This document shows, piece by piece, positions 1-9,817 of a stretch of 64,000 nucleotides of DNA. Below the pieces are notes generated by a model, which saw only the letters and a list, made by a program, of their open reading frames with translations, did not search any database and had not been told where the DNA came from. Both the position numbers and the translations under genes were made by a program. Position 1 is the first letter of the stretch. Each line of letters opens with the position of its first letter. This DNA is from Xenophilus sp. Marseille-Q4582 (lineage in GTDB: Bacteria > Pseudomonadota > Gammaproteobacteria > Burkholderiales > Burkholderiaceae_C), in NCBI RefSeq assembly GCF_916700565.1, contig NZ_CAKAKO010000003.1, positions 248,001-312,000 of the forward strand, written 5' to 3'.

Positions 1-438
1 CTTGTCGCGGATCAGCGCCCAGCCCGCCGTCTTGTTGAGCTGCACGTTCAGGCCTTCCTTCTTGTAGAAGCCCAGGGGGTCGGCCATGATCAGCGGCGTG
101 GCGCAGGTGATGGCGATGAAGCCGATCTTCAGGTCCTTCTTCTCCAGCGGCCCGCGCTCCTGCGCCATGGCCTGCAGCGAGGCGACCGGCAGCAGCGATG
201 CGATGGCCGCGCGCGCCGTGTTCGCGCCCACGGCCTTCAGGAAGCGGCGGCGCACGGCGTCCTGCGGGAACAGGGCCTTGACCAGCGTCGCCTCGACGAA
301 GTTGCGCGACGCCTCTTCCACCGAAGTGGCGGCCGACACGGCATGGTCCTGCCCGCAGCCGCAGCGCAGCATCAGCGGGCGGTCGGCGTCATAGGGATCG
401 GACGCGGCCGAAGAAGCGGTGGAAGGCAGACGGGACAT
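1..438 (-). CDS. Nitrate/sulfonate-type ABC transporter substrate-binding protein (NrtA/CmpA family), 3' part outside window
   Basis: Probably the periplasmic binding component of a nitrate-type ABC importer. Only the first 146 codons are visible. The protein starts with about 60 residues carrying a CGCG motif (residues 26-29), then a Tat-like signal with RRRFLK at 63-68, a hydrophobic stretch, and after AQER the start of the binding-protein fold (KIGFIAITCATPL, then GFYKKEGL). The Cys-containing extension before the Tat signal is, from memory, typical of burkholderial NrtA-like proteins. An AGGAG ribosome site precedes the ATG. It lies downstream of and on the same strand as the two-component pair, which may control it. 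The substrate is inferred from the family only. Confidence 0.75.
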   Translation of the reverse strand, partial: MSRLPSTASSAASDPYDADRPLMLRCGCGQDHAVSAATSVEEASRNFVEATLVKALFPQDAVRRRFLKAVGANTARAAIASLLPVASLQAMAQERGPLEKKDLKIGFIAITCATPLIMADPLGFYKKEGLNVQLNKTAGWALIRDK

Positions 439-542
439 GGGCACTCCTCGTTGGATTCGAATGCCCTGCTCTTGCAATGCACGGGCCTGAACGGGCCTGT
501 GCCGGCCCTTTGCTGCGATTCGCGCCGCCTTTGTCGAAGCCT

Positions 543-560
543 TGTAGGGCTGGCACTACA
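543..560. promoter_or_regulatory. Inverted repeat TGTAG-N8-CTACA, candidate operator
   Basis: An 18-bp imperfect dyad (TGTAGGGCTGGCACTACA) sits in the 148-bp gap between the response regulator stop and the NrtA-like gene, about 105 bp before its start codon. Its place fits an operator for the transporter gene. No regulator can be assigned; it does not match the NarL heptamer well. Confidence 0.3.
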
Positions 561-586
561 GGCCTACCCCAGGCTCCCCCACAAAC

Positions 587-1255
587 TCAGCCCTGCAGGC
601 CGTCGCGCGCGTGCCGCTCGGCATACAGCGCCAGTTCCACGTCGTTCTTGGTGCCGGTCTTTTCGAGGATGCGCGCGCGGTAGGTGCTGACGGTGTTGGG
701 CGCCAGGCTCAGCGCCGCACCAATTTCGCTCACCGTGTGCCCCAAAGTGAGCAGGCGGAACACCTGGTGCTCGCGGTGCGACAGGCTTTCGGTGGCCGGC
801 CCGCCGCGACCCACGGCGCTGGCCAGCGCCTCAGCCGTCGACGGCGTCAGGTACATCCCGCCACTGGCGGCCTTGCGCACCGCCGCCACCATCTCGTCGG
901 CATCAGCACCCTTGTTCAGGTAGCCGGCCGCGCCTAGGCGGATGCAGCGCACCGCGTACTGGCGCTCGGGGTAGGTCGAAATCATCAGCACCGGCAGCGT
1001 GGGCCACTGCGCGCGCAACGCCCGCAGCACCTCCAGACCGTCCCGGCCCGGCAGCGCGATGTCGAGCAGCACCACGTCCAGGCCCAGCGGCCCCTTCAGT
1101 TCGGCCACGCGCTCCAGCACCTCGGGGCCGGTGGGCGCCTCGGCCGCCACCACGATCTCGGGCTCGCCATTGCTGCTGTCGCCCAGCACCTGCTTGAGCC
1201 CCTCGCGCACGATGCGGTGGTCGTCGCCGATCAGGACACGCAGGACGCGGGGCAT
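587..1255 (-). CDS. NarL/FixJ-family response regulator
   Basis: Transcriptional regulator of 222 residues. The receiver domain has acidic residues D11/D12 and the phospho-acceptor D65 in LLDIALPG. A C-terminal LuxR-type helix-turn-helix follows at about 155-210 (SHREHQVFRLL, then APNTVSTYRARI). The start chosen is the ATG one base after the kinase stop (TGACATG), so the two genes are translationally coupled. Its partner is the kinase just upstream. The next gene in the same direction is a nitrate-type binding protein, so control of nitrate/nitrite uptake is a reasonable guess but is not shown by the sequence. Confidence 0.85.
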   Translation of the reverse strand: MPRVLRVLIGDDHRIVREGLKQVLGDSSNGEPEIVVAAEAPTGPEVLERVAELKGPLGLDVVLLDIALPGRDGLEVLRALRAQWPTLPVLMISTYPERQYAVRCIRLGAAGYLNKGADADEMVAAVRKAASGGMYLTPSTAEALASAVGRGGPATESLSHREHQVFRLLTLGHTVSEIGAALSLAPNTVSTYRARILEKTGTKNDVELALYAERHARDGLQG

Positions 1256-1256
1256 G

Positions 1257-2486
1257 TCAGCCCGCCGCCGTCGCGGTCGATTGCAGCGGCAGGCGCAGCT
1301 GCACGCAACTGCCCTGCCCCGGCTGGCTCTGCACCTCCAGGCTGCCGCCGAAGTGCAGTGCCCGCTCGCGCATGCCGCGCACGCCGAAGGAGCCCGGCGC
1401 CTGGAAAGCCTGCGGCACGGCACCCACCCCGTCGTCCTGCACACGCAGGCTCAGCACGCCCTGCGCCACGCCGATGGCGATGTCCACGCGGCCGGCCTGT
1501 GCATGGCGGCCGATGTTGCTGAGCATCTCCTGGAAGATGCGGAAGACCGCCATCGCGGCGGGCTCGGGCAGTTCCAGCGATTCATCGACCGCCAGTGTCC
1601 AGCCTAAATCCAGCTCGGCCGCCTGCGCGAACTCGTGCGCCTGCCATTCCAGCGCCGCCCACAGGCCCTGGTGGTCCAGAATGCTGGGCCGCAGGTCCGT
1701 GATGATGCGCCCGACGTTGTCCACCGCACGCTCGATCAGCGCGCTCATGTTGGCGCACTTGCCGCGCATCTGCTCGCGCATGGCCTGCGCCGCCTCGGGC
1801 GCGCGGTCCTGCTGCTCGCCCAGGCGCTTGCCGATCCAGTTCACGTCCATCTTCAGCGCCACCAGCAGGCTGCCCAGCTCGTCGTGCACCTCGCGCGCGA
1901 TGCGGGTGCGCTCGTCCTCGCGCACCGAGTCCATCCAGGCCGACAGGTCGCGCACCTGGTGCAAGGCCGCACTCAGTTCAGCCGTGCGCTCGGCCACACG
2001 CCGCTCCAGTTCGTCGCGCGACTGCTGCAAGGCTTCGGCCGCGCGCTTGCGTTCGGTGATGTCGACGAAGGTGATGACGGCGCCGCGCACGGCATCGCCA
2101 TCGACGATGGGATAGCTCGAATACTCGACCGGAAAGGCCGAGCCGTCGCGGCGCCAGAACACCTCGGTGTCGATGCGGCAGGGCAAGGCGCGCCGGAAGG
2201 CGTTGAAGATGGGGCAGTCGGTGTCGGCGTAGGCCGTGCCGTCGGCATGCGAATGGTGCGTCAGCTCGTGCATGTTGCGGCCCAGCACCTCGGCCGCCTC
2301 GTGGCCGAGCAGCTCGGCGCCCGCGCGGTTGATGAAGACGCAATGGCCGTCCAGGTCGATGCCGAAGATGCCTTCGCCGGTGGATTCGAGCAGCAGGCCC
2401 AGGCGGCGGTGCCAGGGCGCGTCGGCGGCCAGGTCGGCGGAGGATGGGCGGCCCGGCGGCGGCAGGCCCTGCGGATGCACGTGCAT
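1257..2486 (-). CDS. PAS-domain sensor histidine kinase (HisKA_3/NarX type)
   Basis: Soluble-looking sensor kinase of 409 residues with no clear membrane segment. A PAS domain covers about residues 27-145 (STGEGIFGIDLDGHCVFINR, ending VDITERKRAAE). A coiled linker follows, then a HisKA_3 dimerisation domain with phospho-acceptor H201 in REVHDELGS, and an HATPase domain with a DDGVGA box and a late GSFGVRGMRERA glycine loop. The pair of H-box type and LuxR-type regulator is the NarX/NarL and DegS/DegU class. It overlaps nothing and is followed by the regulator after one base. The start is uncertain because several Met codons lie close together; the PAS domain is intact from any of them. Confidence 0.85.
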   Translation of the reverse strand: MHVHPQGLPPPGRPSSADLAADAPWHRRLGLLLESTGEGIFGIDLDGHCVFINRAGAELLGHEAAEVLGRNMHELTHHSHADGTAYADTDCPIFNAFRRALPCRIDTEVFWRRDGSAFPVEYSSYPIVDGDAVRGAVITFVDITERKRAAEALQQSRDELERRVAERTAELSAALHQVRDLSAWMDSVREDERTRIAREVHDELGSLLVALKMDVNWIGKRLGEQQDRAPEAAQAMREQMRGKCANMSALIERAVDNVGRIITDLRPSILDHQGLWAALEWQAHEFAQAAELDLGWTLAVDESLELPEPAAMAVFRIFQEMLSNIGRHAQAGRVDIAIGVAQGVLSLRVQDDGVGAVPQAFQAPGSFGVRGMRERALHFGGSLEVQSQPGQGSCVQLRLPLQSTATAAG

Positions 2487-2615
2487 GCGCCGCTCGCATG
2501 CAACCGGCGTGCCCGGCGACGCGCAGCAGCGCGGGGCCGCCGGGGGTGCGCTGCTCGGCGCGCAGGGGGCGCGGCGCCCAGGCAGGCGGCGGCGCTCCCC
2601 CGCCTGGCGAGCGGC

Positions 2616-3665
2616 TCAGAGCCCGAGCGCCCGCCGCAGCGCGGCCGCATCCAGGCGCCGGGGCGCCGCCGGCCAGCCGCCGTCCAGCAGTTCGACCATC
2701 TTCGCGTTGCGCGGCGCCTGCAGCCCATGGGCCCGGGCCAGGCGCACCACTTCGCCGCTGAGCGCATCGATCTCGGTGCGGCGCCCGAGCGCCAGGTCAT
2801 CGGCCATGCTCGAGCGCGCCTTGGCGTCGACGCGCAGCATGGGCGCCGCCACGCGGCGGAACAGCCAGTCCGGCAGGCGCAGCAGCCGCGGCAGGTGCTG
2901 CGGCGCCACGGCGGTCATCTGCGCGGGGCGGATGCCCGCGGCCCGCAGCACGGCAAGCGCTTCGTCAATCAGCGCGGCGAAGCAGCGCCGGTAGCCGCGG
3001 TCCATCAGCTGGGCGCGCAGGGGCAGCCCCGACAGCGCATTGACCGGGTTGTTCAGGTTGAGCAGCAGCTTGCCCCACTGGATGGCCCGCAGGTCGGCGT
3101 GCAGGTCCAGCGGCACGCCGGCCGCCTCGAACACCGGCGCCCAGGCGCGCAGGGCGGCATGCGCCACGCCGGCCAACCGGCCGGCCGTGCCGCGGTGGTA
3201 GACGCCGGGCCCCAGCTCGGCCACGTTGTAGGGCACCATGCCGGGCAGCGCCACCAAGGCCGGCGAGGCGCGCTGCAGGACCTCGGCGTTGGCGATGCCG
3301 TTCTGCAGCGACAGCACGGGCGTGCCGGGCGGCAGCACCGCAGCCAGCTCGGCCGCCGCCGCGGCCGTGGCGCCGCTCTTCACGGTGAGCAGCACCAGCG
3401 CCGGCCGCGCATCGGCGGGCACCGCCGCCTGCAGATCGAGCCGGTCGGCCGGCACCTGCCGGTGCACGCCGTCCCGGTCGGTGAGCGTCAGGCCGTGCTG
3501 CGCCAGCGCGTCGCGCACGCGCGGGCGCCCCACGAAGGTGACGGGCACACCGGCGGCCGCCAGACAGCCGCCCACATAGCAGCCCACGGCGCCGGCGCCC
3601 ATCACCAGCAGCGCGCCGGGCGCCTGGACGCGCGTGTCACTTGCGGGCAAGGCGGGCTCCCGCAT
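2616..3665 (-). CDS. panE: 2-dehydropantoate 2-reductase (ketopantoate reductase)
   Basis: NADPH-dependent reduction of ketopantoate to pantoate in pantothenate synthesis. The Rossmann motif GAGAVGCYVGG stands near the N-terminus. The C-terminal catalytic domain has KLLLNLNNPVNALSG with the lysine and asparagines expected for ApbA/PanE proteins, and a DDLALGRRTEIDALSGEVV segment typical of the family. The start used (ATG at 3665) overlaps the preceding histidine phosphatase gene by 29 bases; an internal ATG at 3602, just before the Rossmann motif, is an alternative. Bacteria often carry several PanE-like paralogues, so the substrate may differ. Confidence 0.8.
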   Translation of the reverse strand: MREPALPASDTRVQAPGALLVMGAGAVGCYVGGCLAAAGVPVTFVGRPRVRDALAQHGLTLTDRDGVHRQVPADRLDLQAAVPADARPALVLLTVKSGATAAAAAELAAVLPPGTPVLSLQNGIANAEVLQRASPALVALPGMVPYNVAELGPGVYHRGTAGRLAGVAHAALRAWAPVFEAAGVPLDLHADLRAIQWGKLLLNLNNPVNALSGLPLRAQLMDRGYRRCFAALIDEALAVLRAAGIRPAQMTAVAPQHLPRLLRLPDWLFRRVAAPMLRVDAKARSSMADDLALGRRTEIDALSGEVVRLARAHGLQAPRNAKMVELLDGGWPAAPRRLDAAALRRALGL

Positions 3666-4341
3666 GACCCCGTTCCCCGCGCACCGTGGGCGTGTCGATG
3701 GCCACCGGCAGCTCGGGCGCGGCCGGCGGCTCCTCGGCCGCCACGCGCCACAGCCCCCGGGCATGGCTCAGCACCAGCTTCTGGCAGTTGAGCACCGGCG
3801 AATGCTGCTCGAAGGGCCAGAACTGGGCCATCTTGTCTTCATCGCGCTCTCCGGCCAGCGCCACGGTCTGGCGCACGGCCTGCATGAACTGGCCGTGGCT
3901 GAACAGGAACACTTCGGCGCCGTCGGGCAGCGCCGCCAGGCGCGCCAGCGCGGCCTCGGCGCGGCGCAGCACCTGCGAAAAACTCTCCGCGCCCTCGCCA
4001 TCGACATAGGCCGGATCGCCGCGCTGCCAGTAGGCCTCCACGGTGGGCCGGCGCTGCGCCCGGGTCGTGTTGGCCCAGTTCGCCGGGCACAGGTAGGTGA
4101 ACTCGTGGATGGGCCAGATCGCCAGCGGCACGCCCGGAAAGCGCACGCAGGTGGGCTCGGCTGTCTGGCGCGCACGCAGGAAGGGCGAACTGACGAGGTG
4201 CGTCGGCGCGCGCTGCCAGCTACAGGCCACCGCGCGCGCCTGCGAGGCGCCCAGCGCCGTCAGCGGCATCTCCACCAGGTCGGGCGTGGGCAGGCCGGCG
4301 TTGCCGGTGCTCTGGCCGTGGCGGACGAAGGTGGCCTTCAT
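3637..4341 (-). CDS. Histidine phosphatase family protein (phosphoglycerate mutase-like)
   Basis: Cytoplasmic protein of 234 residues in the branch-1 histidine phosphatase superfamily. The N-terminal RHG catalytic motif is FVRHGQSTGN, followed by the conserved SSPFLRARQTAEPT segment with the second arginine. The late SHGQFM motif supplies the second histidine. No specific substrate can be named. The ATG at 4341 places RHG at the very N-terminus as expected. It lies between alaS and panE, all on one strand, and the 3' end overlaps panE. Confidence 0.8.
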   Translation of the reverse strand: MKATFVRHGQSTGNAGLPTPDLVEMPLTALGASQARAVACSWQRAPTHLVSSPFLRARQTAEPTCVRFPGVPLAIWPIHEFTYLCPANWANTTRAQRRPTVEAYWQRGDPAYVDGEGAESFSQVLRRAEAALARLAALPDGAEVFLFSHGQFMQAVRQTVALAGERDEDKMAQFWPFEQHSPVLNCQKLVLSHARGLWRVAAEEPPAAPELPVAIDTPTVRGERGHAGARLARK

Positions 4342-4538
4342 TCGACCCTCGTGGCGACCATCCGGCCCCCCCACAACGGCCCATCCACGCTGCCGCGGAC
4401 AGCGCCGGGAGCACATGCGGCCCACCGCGCCGCCAGCTTTCCACGGCGAAACAGCGCTGTACAGATCGCCCCCAGGACGCACCCTGCCGCAACCCGCACC
4501 AAGGACAACGTCGCGGTGAAGGCGCTGCTCTCGCTCAT
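4338..4538 (-). CDS. Small putative membrane protein, unknown
   Basis: A 66-codon frame fills most of the gap between alaS and the histidine phosphatase. One hydrophobic stretch (about residues 8-30, LSLVRVAAGCVLGAICTALF) could be a membrane helix; the rest is basic and Gly/Ala-rich. Its stop overlaps the phosphatase ATG (ATGA), which argues for coupling. No family is recognised. High GC makes chance frames common, so this is tentative. Confidence 0.3.
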   Translation of the reverse strand: MSESSAFTATLSLVRVAAGCVLGAICTALFRRGKLAARWAACAPGAVRGSVDGPLWGGRMVATRVE

Positions 4539-4590
4539 TTCCGGCCGATCTTCTGCCGCGGCTTCCGAGTCAGCGAGTCACGTCACGGCT

Positions 4591-7215
4591 TCACAGCCGC
4601 TCGGCCACCCAGCCCTGCACCGACGCCAGTGCCTTCGGCAGGCCGGCCGCGTCGGTCCCGCCGGCCATCGCCATGTCGGGCTTGCCGCCGCCCTTGCCGC
4701 CCACCTGCTGGGCGACGAAGTTGACCAGCTCGCCGGCCTTCATCTTCGCCATCGCGTCGGGTGTGACGCCGGCTGCGATCTGCACCTTGGCGCCGTCGAC
4801 GGCGGCCAGCACGATGGCGGCGCTCTTGAGCTTGTTCTTGAGCTGGTCCATGGTGTCGCGCAGCTGCTTGGCATCGGCGCCTTGCAGCTGTGCCGCGAGC
4901 ACCTTGAGGCCCTTGACGTCGACCGCCTGATTCACCAGTTCGTCGCCCTGGCTGGAGGCCAGCTTGCCCTTGAGCGTGCCGACTTCCTTTTCCAGCGCAC
5001 GCACCTGCTCCAGCACCTGCGCCAGGCGCGGCTGCACCTCGGCCGTGGGCGCCTTCAGCGTGGCGGCCACGCTGTGCACGGTTGATTCGAGCCCCTGCAC
5101 ATAGGCCAGCGCATTCGCGCCGGTGATGGCTTCGACGCGGCGCACGCCGGCGGCCACGCCGCCTTCGCTCACGATCTTGAACAGGCCGATGTCGCCCGTG
5201 CGCTGCACGTGCGTGCCGCCGCACAGTTCGCGGCTCGTGCCGATGTCGAGCACGCGCACGGTCTCGCCATACTTCTCGCCGAAAAGCATCATCGCGCCGG
5301 TCTTCTGCGCGTCTTCCATGCCCATCACGCGCGCCTGCGTGGACGTGTTGGCCAGGATCTCGGCGTTGACGAGGCGCTCGATCTCCACGATCTGGTCGTG
5401 CGTGACGGCTGCGTTGTGCGCGAAGTCGAAGCGCGTCTTGTCGGCATCGACCAGCGAGCCCTTCTGCTGCACGTGCGTGCCCAGCACCTCGCGCAGGGCC
5501 TTGTGCATCAGGTGGGTGACGGAGTGGTTGCGCATGGTGGCGGCGCGGCGTTCACCGTCGACCGCGGCTTTCACCGCGTCGCCGACCTTGAGCGTGCCCT
5601 GGGTCTGCACGCCGTGGTGGCCATACACGTCGGCCTTGATCTTCTGCGTGTCCTCGACGCCGAAGGCGACGCCCTCGGCACTGATCGTGCCCTGGTCGCC
5701 GACCTGGCCACCGCTCTCGCTGTAGAAGGGCGTGGTGTCGAGCACGACGATGCCGGCCTGGCCTTCCTTCAGCTCGGGCACCGACGCGCCCTCGTGGTAC
5801 AGCGCGACGACCTTGGCCTGCTCTTCCAGGTGCTCGTAGCCGGTGAAGACGTTGGCGGCGCCGCCGTATTCCACGGCGCGTTCCATCTTGAACTTGCCTG
5901 CGGCGCGGCCGGCGGCCTTCTGCTTTTCCATCGCGGCGGCGAAGCCCGCCTCGTCCACCGTCACGTTGCGCTCGCGCGCCACGTCCTGCGTCAGGTCGAG
6001 CGGGAAGCCGTAGGTGTCGTGCAGCTTGAAGGCGACGTCGCCGGGCAGCGTGGTCTTGCCGCCCTCGAGCGCGCTGTCCAGGATCTCCATGCCGTTGGCC
6101 AGCGTCTCGTAGAAGCGCTCTTCCTCGGCCTTGAGCGTGTCGGTGATGTGCTTTTCCTGCGCCGCGAGGCGCGGGTACGCGGCACCCATCAGCGCGACCA
6201 GGTCCTTCACCAGCTTGTGGAAGAAGGGCTTCTTCTGGCCCAGCTTGTAGCCGTGGCGGATCGCGCGGCGGATGATGCGGCGCTGCACGTAGCCGCGGCC
6301 CTCGTTGCTGGGGATGACGCCGTCGCTGACCAGGAAGGAGGTCGCGCGCACGTGGTCGGCGATCACCTTGAGCGAGGGGTTGGCGAGGTCTGTGGTGCCG
6401 GTCTCGCGTGCCGCGGCGTGGATCAGCGCCTCGAAGATGTCGATCTCGTAGTTGCTGTGCACGTGCTGCAGGATGGCCGCCAGGCGCTCCAGGCCCATGC
6501 CGGTGTCGACGCAGGGCGCCGGCAGCTTGACCACGCTGCCGTCGGGCTGCATGTCGAACTGCATGAACACGTGGTTCCAGATCTCGATGAAGCGGTCGCC
6601 GTCTTCATCGGGGCTGCCGGGCGGGCCGCCGGGGATGTGCGGGCCGTGGTCGTAGAAAATTTCCGAGCAGGGGCCGCAGGGGCCGGTGTCGGCCATCATC
6701 CAGAAGTTGTCGGACTTGTACTTGCCGCCCTTGTTGTCGCCGATGCGGATCACGCGCTCGGGCGGCAGGCCGATATCCTTCGTCCAGATGTCGTAGGCCT
6801 CGTCGTCCTCGTGGTAGACGGTGGCCAGCAGCTTGTCGGCCGGCAGCTTGTAGACCTTCGTCAGCAGCTCCCAGCCCCAGGTGATCGACTCGCGCTTGAA
6901 GTAGTCGCCGAAGCTCCAGTTGCCCAACATCTCGAAGAAGGTGTGGTGGCGCGCGGTGTAGCCCACGTTCTCCAGGTCGTTGTGCTTGCCGCCGGCGCGC
7001 AGGCAGGCCTGCACCGAGGCCGCGCGCACGTAGGGGCGCTTGTCGGTGCCCAGGAACACGTCCTTGAACTGCACCATGCCCGAGTTGGTGAACATCAGCG
7101 TCGGATCGTTGCCCGGCACCAGCGGGCTCGACGCCACGACCGTGTGGCCCTTGGATTCGAAGAAATCGAGGAAGCTCTTGCGGATGTCCGCGACCGTGAA
7201 TGTGGGCTGGCTCAT
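4591..7215 (-). CDS. alaS: Alanine-tRNA ligase
   Basis: Charges tRNA-Ala with alanine in the cytoplasm. The length of 874 residues is normal. The class II aminoacylation domain begins with [14 protein letters not shown] and contains [11 protein letters not shown] and the [20 protein letters not shown] block. The editing domain has [16 protein letters not shown] and the zinc-ligand motif CGGTHV. The C-terminal part ends with the Gly-rich [15 protein letters not shown] segment seen in AlaS. The start [19 protein letters not shown] matches the family. The divergent gene upstream is an Hsp70; the 214-bp gap holds both promoters. All active-site blocks appear intact. Confidence 0.97.
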   Translation of the reverse strand: MSQPTFTVADIRKSFLDFFESKGHTVVASSPLVPGNDPTLMFTNSGMVQFKDVFLGTDKRPYVRAASVQACLRAGGKHNDLENVGYTARHHTFFEMLGNWSFGDYFKRESITWGWELLTKVYKLPADKLLATVYHEDDEAYDIWTKDIGLPPERVIRIGDNKGGKYKSDNFWMMADTGPCGPCSEIFYDHGPHIPGGPPGSPDEDGDRFIEIWNHVFMQFDMQPDGSVVKLPAPCVDTGMGLERLAAILQHVHSNYEIDIFEALIHAAARETGTTDLANPSLKVIADHVRATSFLVSDGVIPSNEGRGYVQRRIIRRAIRHGYKLGQKKPFFHKLVKDLVALMGAAYPRLAAQEKHITDTLKAEEERFYETLANGMEILDSALEGGKTTLPGDVAFKLHDTYGFPLDLTQDVARERNVTVDEAGFAAAMEKQKAAGRAAGKFKMERAVEYGGAANVFTGYEHLEEQAKVVALYHEGASVPELKEGQAGIVVLDTTPFYSESGGQVGDQGTISAEGVAFGVEDTQKIKADVYGHHGVQTQGTLKVGDAVKAAVDGERRAATMRNHSVTHLMHKALREVLGTHVQQKGSLVDADKTRFDFAHNAAVTHDQIVEIERLVNAEILANTSTQARVMGMEDAQKTGAMMLFGEKYGETVRVLDIGTSRELCGGTHVQRTGDIGLFKIVSEGGVAAGVRRVEAITGANALAYVQGLESTVHSVAATLKAPTAEVQPRLAQVLEQVRALEKEVGTLKGKLASSQGDELVNQAVDVKGLKVLAAQLQGADAKQLRDTMDQLKNKLKSAAIVLAAVDGAKVQIAAGVTPDAMAKMKAGELVNFVAQQVGGKGGGKPDMAMAGGTDAAGLPKALASVQGWVAERL

Positions 7216-7429
7216 GAGTCTGGAAAGTGGGGCATCGGGCGGGCGCCGGATCGGCGAAACCGACGGTGGCGAAGCGCCTGCTAAGTGCTTGATAACTGCT
7301 TGATGCGATTGAACATTCGATTATAGGTTTTGGGGGTGCGGGCCGATCGCCCCGCCGATAGAATCCGCGCCCCTCCCCGCCTCCCTGGATTCCCGGCCGC
7401 CTGCGTTGCGCACGCGGCCCGCCTGCGCC

Positions 7430-8749
7430 ATGCCCTCTTTCGCCGCCCCGCTCGCCTCGCGCACGCCCGCTTTCTGCGCCATCGACTTCGGCACTTCGAA
7501 CTCGGCCATCGCCATCCCGGTGGCCGAAGGCATGGCACTGGTCGAGCTGGAGCCCGGCCGCCGCACCATGCCCACCGCGGTCTTCTACCAGGTCGAAGGC
7601 CTGGCGGCGCACGAGGAAGCGCAGCGCCTGTACGGCCGCGAAGCGCTGGCCGCCTACGTGCAGGGGTACGAGGGGCGGCTGATGCGCTCGATGAAGAGCA
7701 TCCTGGGCTCGGCGCTGGCCGAGCAGAGCACCGACGTGGGCGCAGGCCGTTCGGTGCGCTACCTGGACGTGGTGGGCGGCTACCTGCAGCGGCTCAAGAC
7801 CCTGGCCGAACGGGCGGCGGGCCAGCCCCTGGAGCGCGCCGTGCTGGGGCGGCCCGTGTACTTCGTCGACGACGACCCGGCGCGCGACGCCCAGGCGCAG
7901 CAGGCGCTGGAAAGCGCCGCGCGCGCGGTCGGCCTGCGCGAACTGAGCTTCCAGTACGAGCCCATCGCCGCCGCGCTGGACCATGAACAGCGCGTGGCCC
8001 GCGAGGAGCTGGTGCTGGTGGCCGACATCGGCGGCGGCACCTCGGACTTTTCGCTGGTGCGCGTGGGCCCCGAACGCCGCCGGCGGCTGGAGCGCAAGGA
8101 CGACATCCTGGCCAGCCACGGCGTGCACGTCGCGGGCACCGACTTCGACCGCCATGTGGAGCTGGCCGCCATCCTGCCCGCCTGCGGCCACCGCGGACTG
8201 GGACCGAACCGCCCCGGCAGCACGCCGCGCGAAGTGCCCAGCCGCGTGTACTTCGACCTGGCGACCTGGCACCTGATCAACACCGTGTACGCCCCGCAGC
8301 GCGTGGCCGAGCTGCGCCGCATGCGCGAGTTCTACGCCGACCCGGCGCAGCACCGCCGCCTGATGACCGTGGTGGAAGCGCAATTGGGCCACGCCCTCCT
8401 GGGCCAGGCCGAGGCGGCGAAGATCGCCGTGGCCGAAGGCGGCGCCACCGTCATCGACCTGGGCCGGCTGGAACGCGGCCTGCAGTCTTCGCTTCATGAG
8501 GCCGAGGCCGTGCGGGTGCTGGACGGCGACATGCAGCGCATCGTGGATGCCGCCCTGGAAACCCTGCGCCGGGCCGGCGTCGCGACGGACGCCGTGGATG
8601 CTGTGTACTTCACGGGCGGCTCCACGGGTTTTCGCCCGCTCACCGAACGCATCGCCGCCGCGCTGCCCGCCGCCCGCGCCCTGCACGGCGACCGCGACGC
8701 GAGCGTGGCGCAGGGGCTGGGGCTGCATGCCCAGCGCCTGTTTGGATGA
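7430..8749 (+). CDS. Hsp70-family ATPase of the YegD type
   Basis: Cytoplasmic actin-fold ATPase of 439 residues, short for DnaK because it lacks the substrate-binding domain, as YegD does. The phosphate-1 loop is AIDFGTSNSAIAI, the phosphate-2 loop is VADIGGGTSDFSLVRVG, and the adenosine loop is YFTGGSTGFRPL near the C-terminus. The ATG at 7430 is chosen; an in-frame TTG 24 bases upstream exists but adds no conserved residues. It is transcribed divergently from alaS and alone. The client proteins of this family are not well known. Confidence 0.85.
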   Translation: MPSFAAPLASRTPAFCAIDFGTSNSAIAIPVAEGMALVELEPGRRTMPTAVFYQVEGLAAHEEAQRLYGREALAAYVQGYEGRLMRSMKSILGSALAEQSTDVGAGRSVRYLDVVGGYLQRLKTLAERAAGQPLERAVLGRPVYFVDDDPARDAQAQQALESAARAVGLRELSFQYEPIAAALDHEQRVAREELVLVADIGGGTSDFSLVRVGPERRRRLERKDDILASHGVHVAGTDFDRHVELAAILPACGHRGLGPNRPGSTPREVPSRVYFDLATWHLINTVYAPQRVAELRRMREFYADPAQHRRLMTVVEAQLGHALLGQAEAAKIAVAEGGATVIDLGRLERGLQSSLHEAEAVRVLDGDMQRIVDAALETLRRAGVATDAVDAVYFTGGSTGFRPLTERIAAALPAARALHGDRDASVAQGLGLHAQRLFG

Positions 8750-8842
8750 CGCCCGCGTCGCGCAGGGCCCGGCCCCTCGGGCGCGCAGCCTGACGCAGCG
8801 GCCTGCGCCGCCGCTGCGCATGCGGGTGCGCGCGCAGCCGGC

Positions 8843-9700
8843 CTACTGCGCCGGCGCCCCGAGGATGGCCGCCGCCTCGCTGCCCGGTTTCAGCCGGCCG
8901 CGAAAGAAAGCAATGATCTCGTCACGCGCCGCGAGGGTCGGCTGGCCGGCCTCGTCGATCAGGTGCGCGGTGAGCACGCTGTGCGGCGTGGGCACATGCT
9001 GCGCAAAAAAAGGCGCCACGTCGTCATGGGCCGCGCTGTCCGGCAGCACCCGCGCGACGAAGCGCTCGCCCAGCGCCTGCCGGTAGGCGGCAAAGCGCTG
9101 CGCGCGGCAGAAGCGGTCACCCTCGAAACGGTAGGCCATCACCGTCAGGTCTTCGCGCTCCAGGCGCTCGCGCACCTGGCGCACTTCATCAGGGGCGCTC
9201 TCGATGGCCTCCGGCGCGTCCAGCGGCAGCGAAGGCTGCGCCAGCACGGGGGCCAGCACGGCCGGCTCCAGCATCAGGGTCAGCGCGAAATTGCCGGTGA
9301 AGCACATGCCGATCGCGCCTACCCCTGGGCCGCCGCACTCTTCGTGGGCCTGACGGGCCAGCAGCCGCAGCCAGTGCGTCACAGGACTCGACGCATGGCC
9401 TGCGAAGGCGCGGAACTCGGCGCTGACGCAGGCGCGCTGGAACACCGCGGCGCCCTCCCCGGCCTGCGGCACGGCGCCGTCCCGGCCGAAGAGCGATGGC
9501 ATGTAGACCGTGAAGCCGGCGTCGCGCACCCAGCGCGCGAAGCGCACCACCTGCGGGCTGATGCCCGGCATCTCGGTCATCACGAGCACGGCCGGCCCGG
9601 CCCCCGCCACGTAGACGCGCTTGCAAACGCCTTCGAGCGTCACGCTGCGCGGCGTGAAGTCCTCCAGGGGGTCGTCCTGCTTCATGGATCGGTGCAGCAT
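8843..9700 (-). CDS. Dienelactone hydrolase family protein
   Basis: Alpha/beta hydrolase of about 285 residues. The nucleophile elbow is GMCFTGNFALTL, with Cys as nucleophile as in dienelactone hydrolase. The late HDDVAPFF segment holds the expected His/Asp region. The ATG at 9700 (MLHRSMKQ) follows an AAGGAGA ribosome site; a GTG 36 bases upstream and an ATG 15 bases downstream are alternatives. It is divergent from the AraC-type regulator, which may control it. Real substrates could be other small esters or lactones. Confidence 0.75.
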   Translation of the reverse strand: MLHRSMKQDDPLEDFTPRSVTLEGVCKRVYVAGAGPAVLVMTEMPGISPQVVRFARWVRDAGFTVYMPSLFGRDGAVPQAGEGAAVFQRACVSAEFRAFAGHASSPVTHWLRLLARQAHEECGGPGVGAIGMCFTGNFALTLMLEPAVLAPVLAQPSLPLDAPEAIESAPDEVRQVRERLEREDLTVMAYRFEGDRFCRAQRFAAYRQALGERFVARVLPDSAAHDDVAPFFAQHVPTPHSVLTAHLIDEAGQPTLAARDEIIAFFRGRLKPGSEAAAILGAPAQ

Positions 9701-9817
9701 GGGGAAACGGTCTCCTTCAAAAATGGCGCGGCGCACGTCGCAGCCCCTGCCGGATCATGGCCGCGGCCAGGTCAGGAGACGAGTGTCTAGAATGACAATA
9801 AAAAGGCATTTTTTGAC

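Noticed and set aside
1635-3791. 718-codon open frame on the plus strand across the kinase and panE
   Set aside because: Antisense to two clear genes, rich in Arg/Gln/His/Ala as expected from the reverse of GC-rich codons, with no domain.
5209-7284. 691-codon open frame on the plus strand
   Set aside because: Entirely antisense to alaS; composition (many Val/His/Asp/Arg) is that of a shadow frame.
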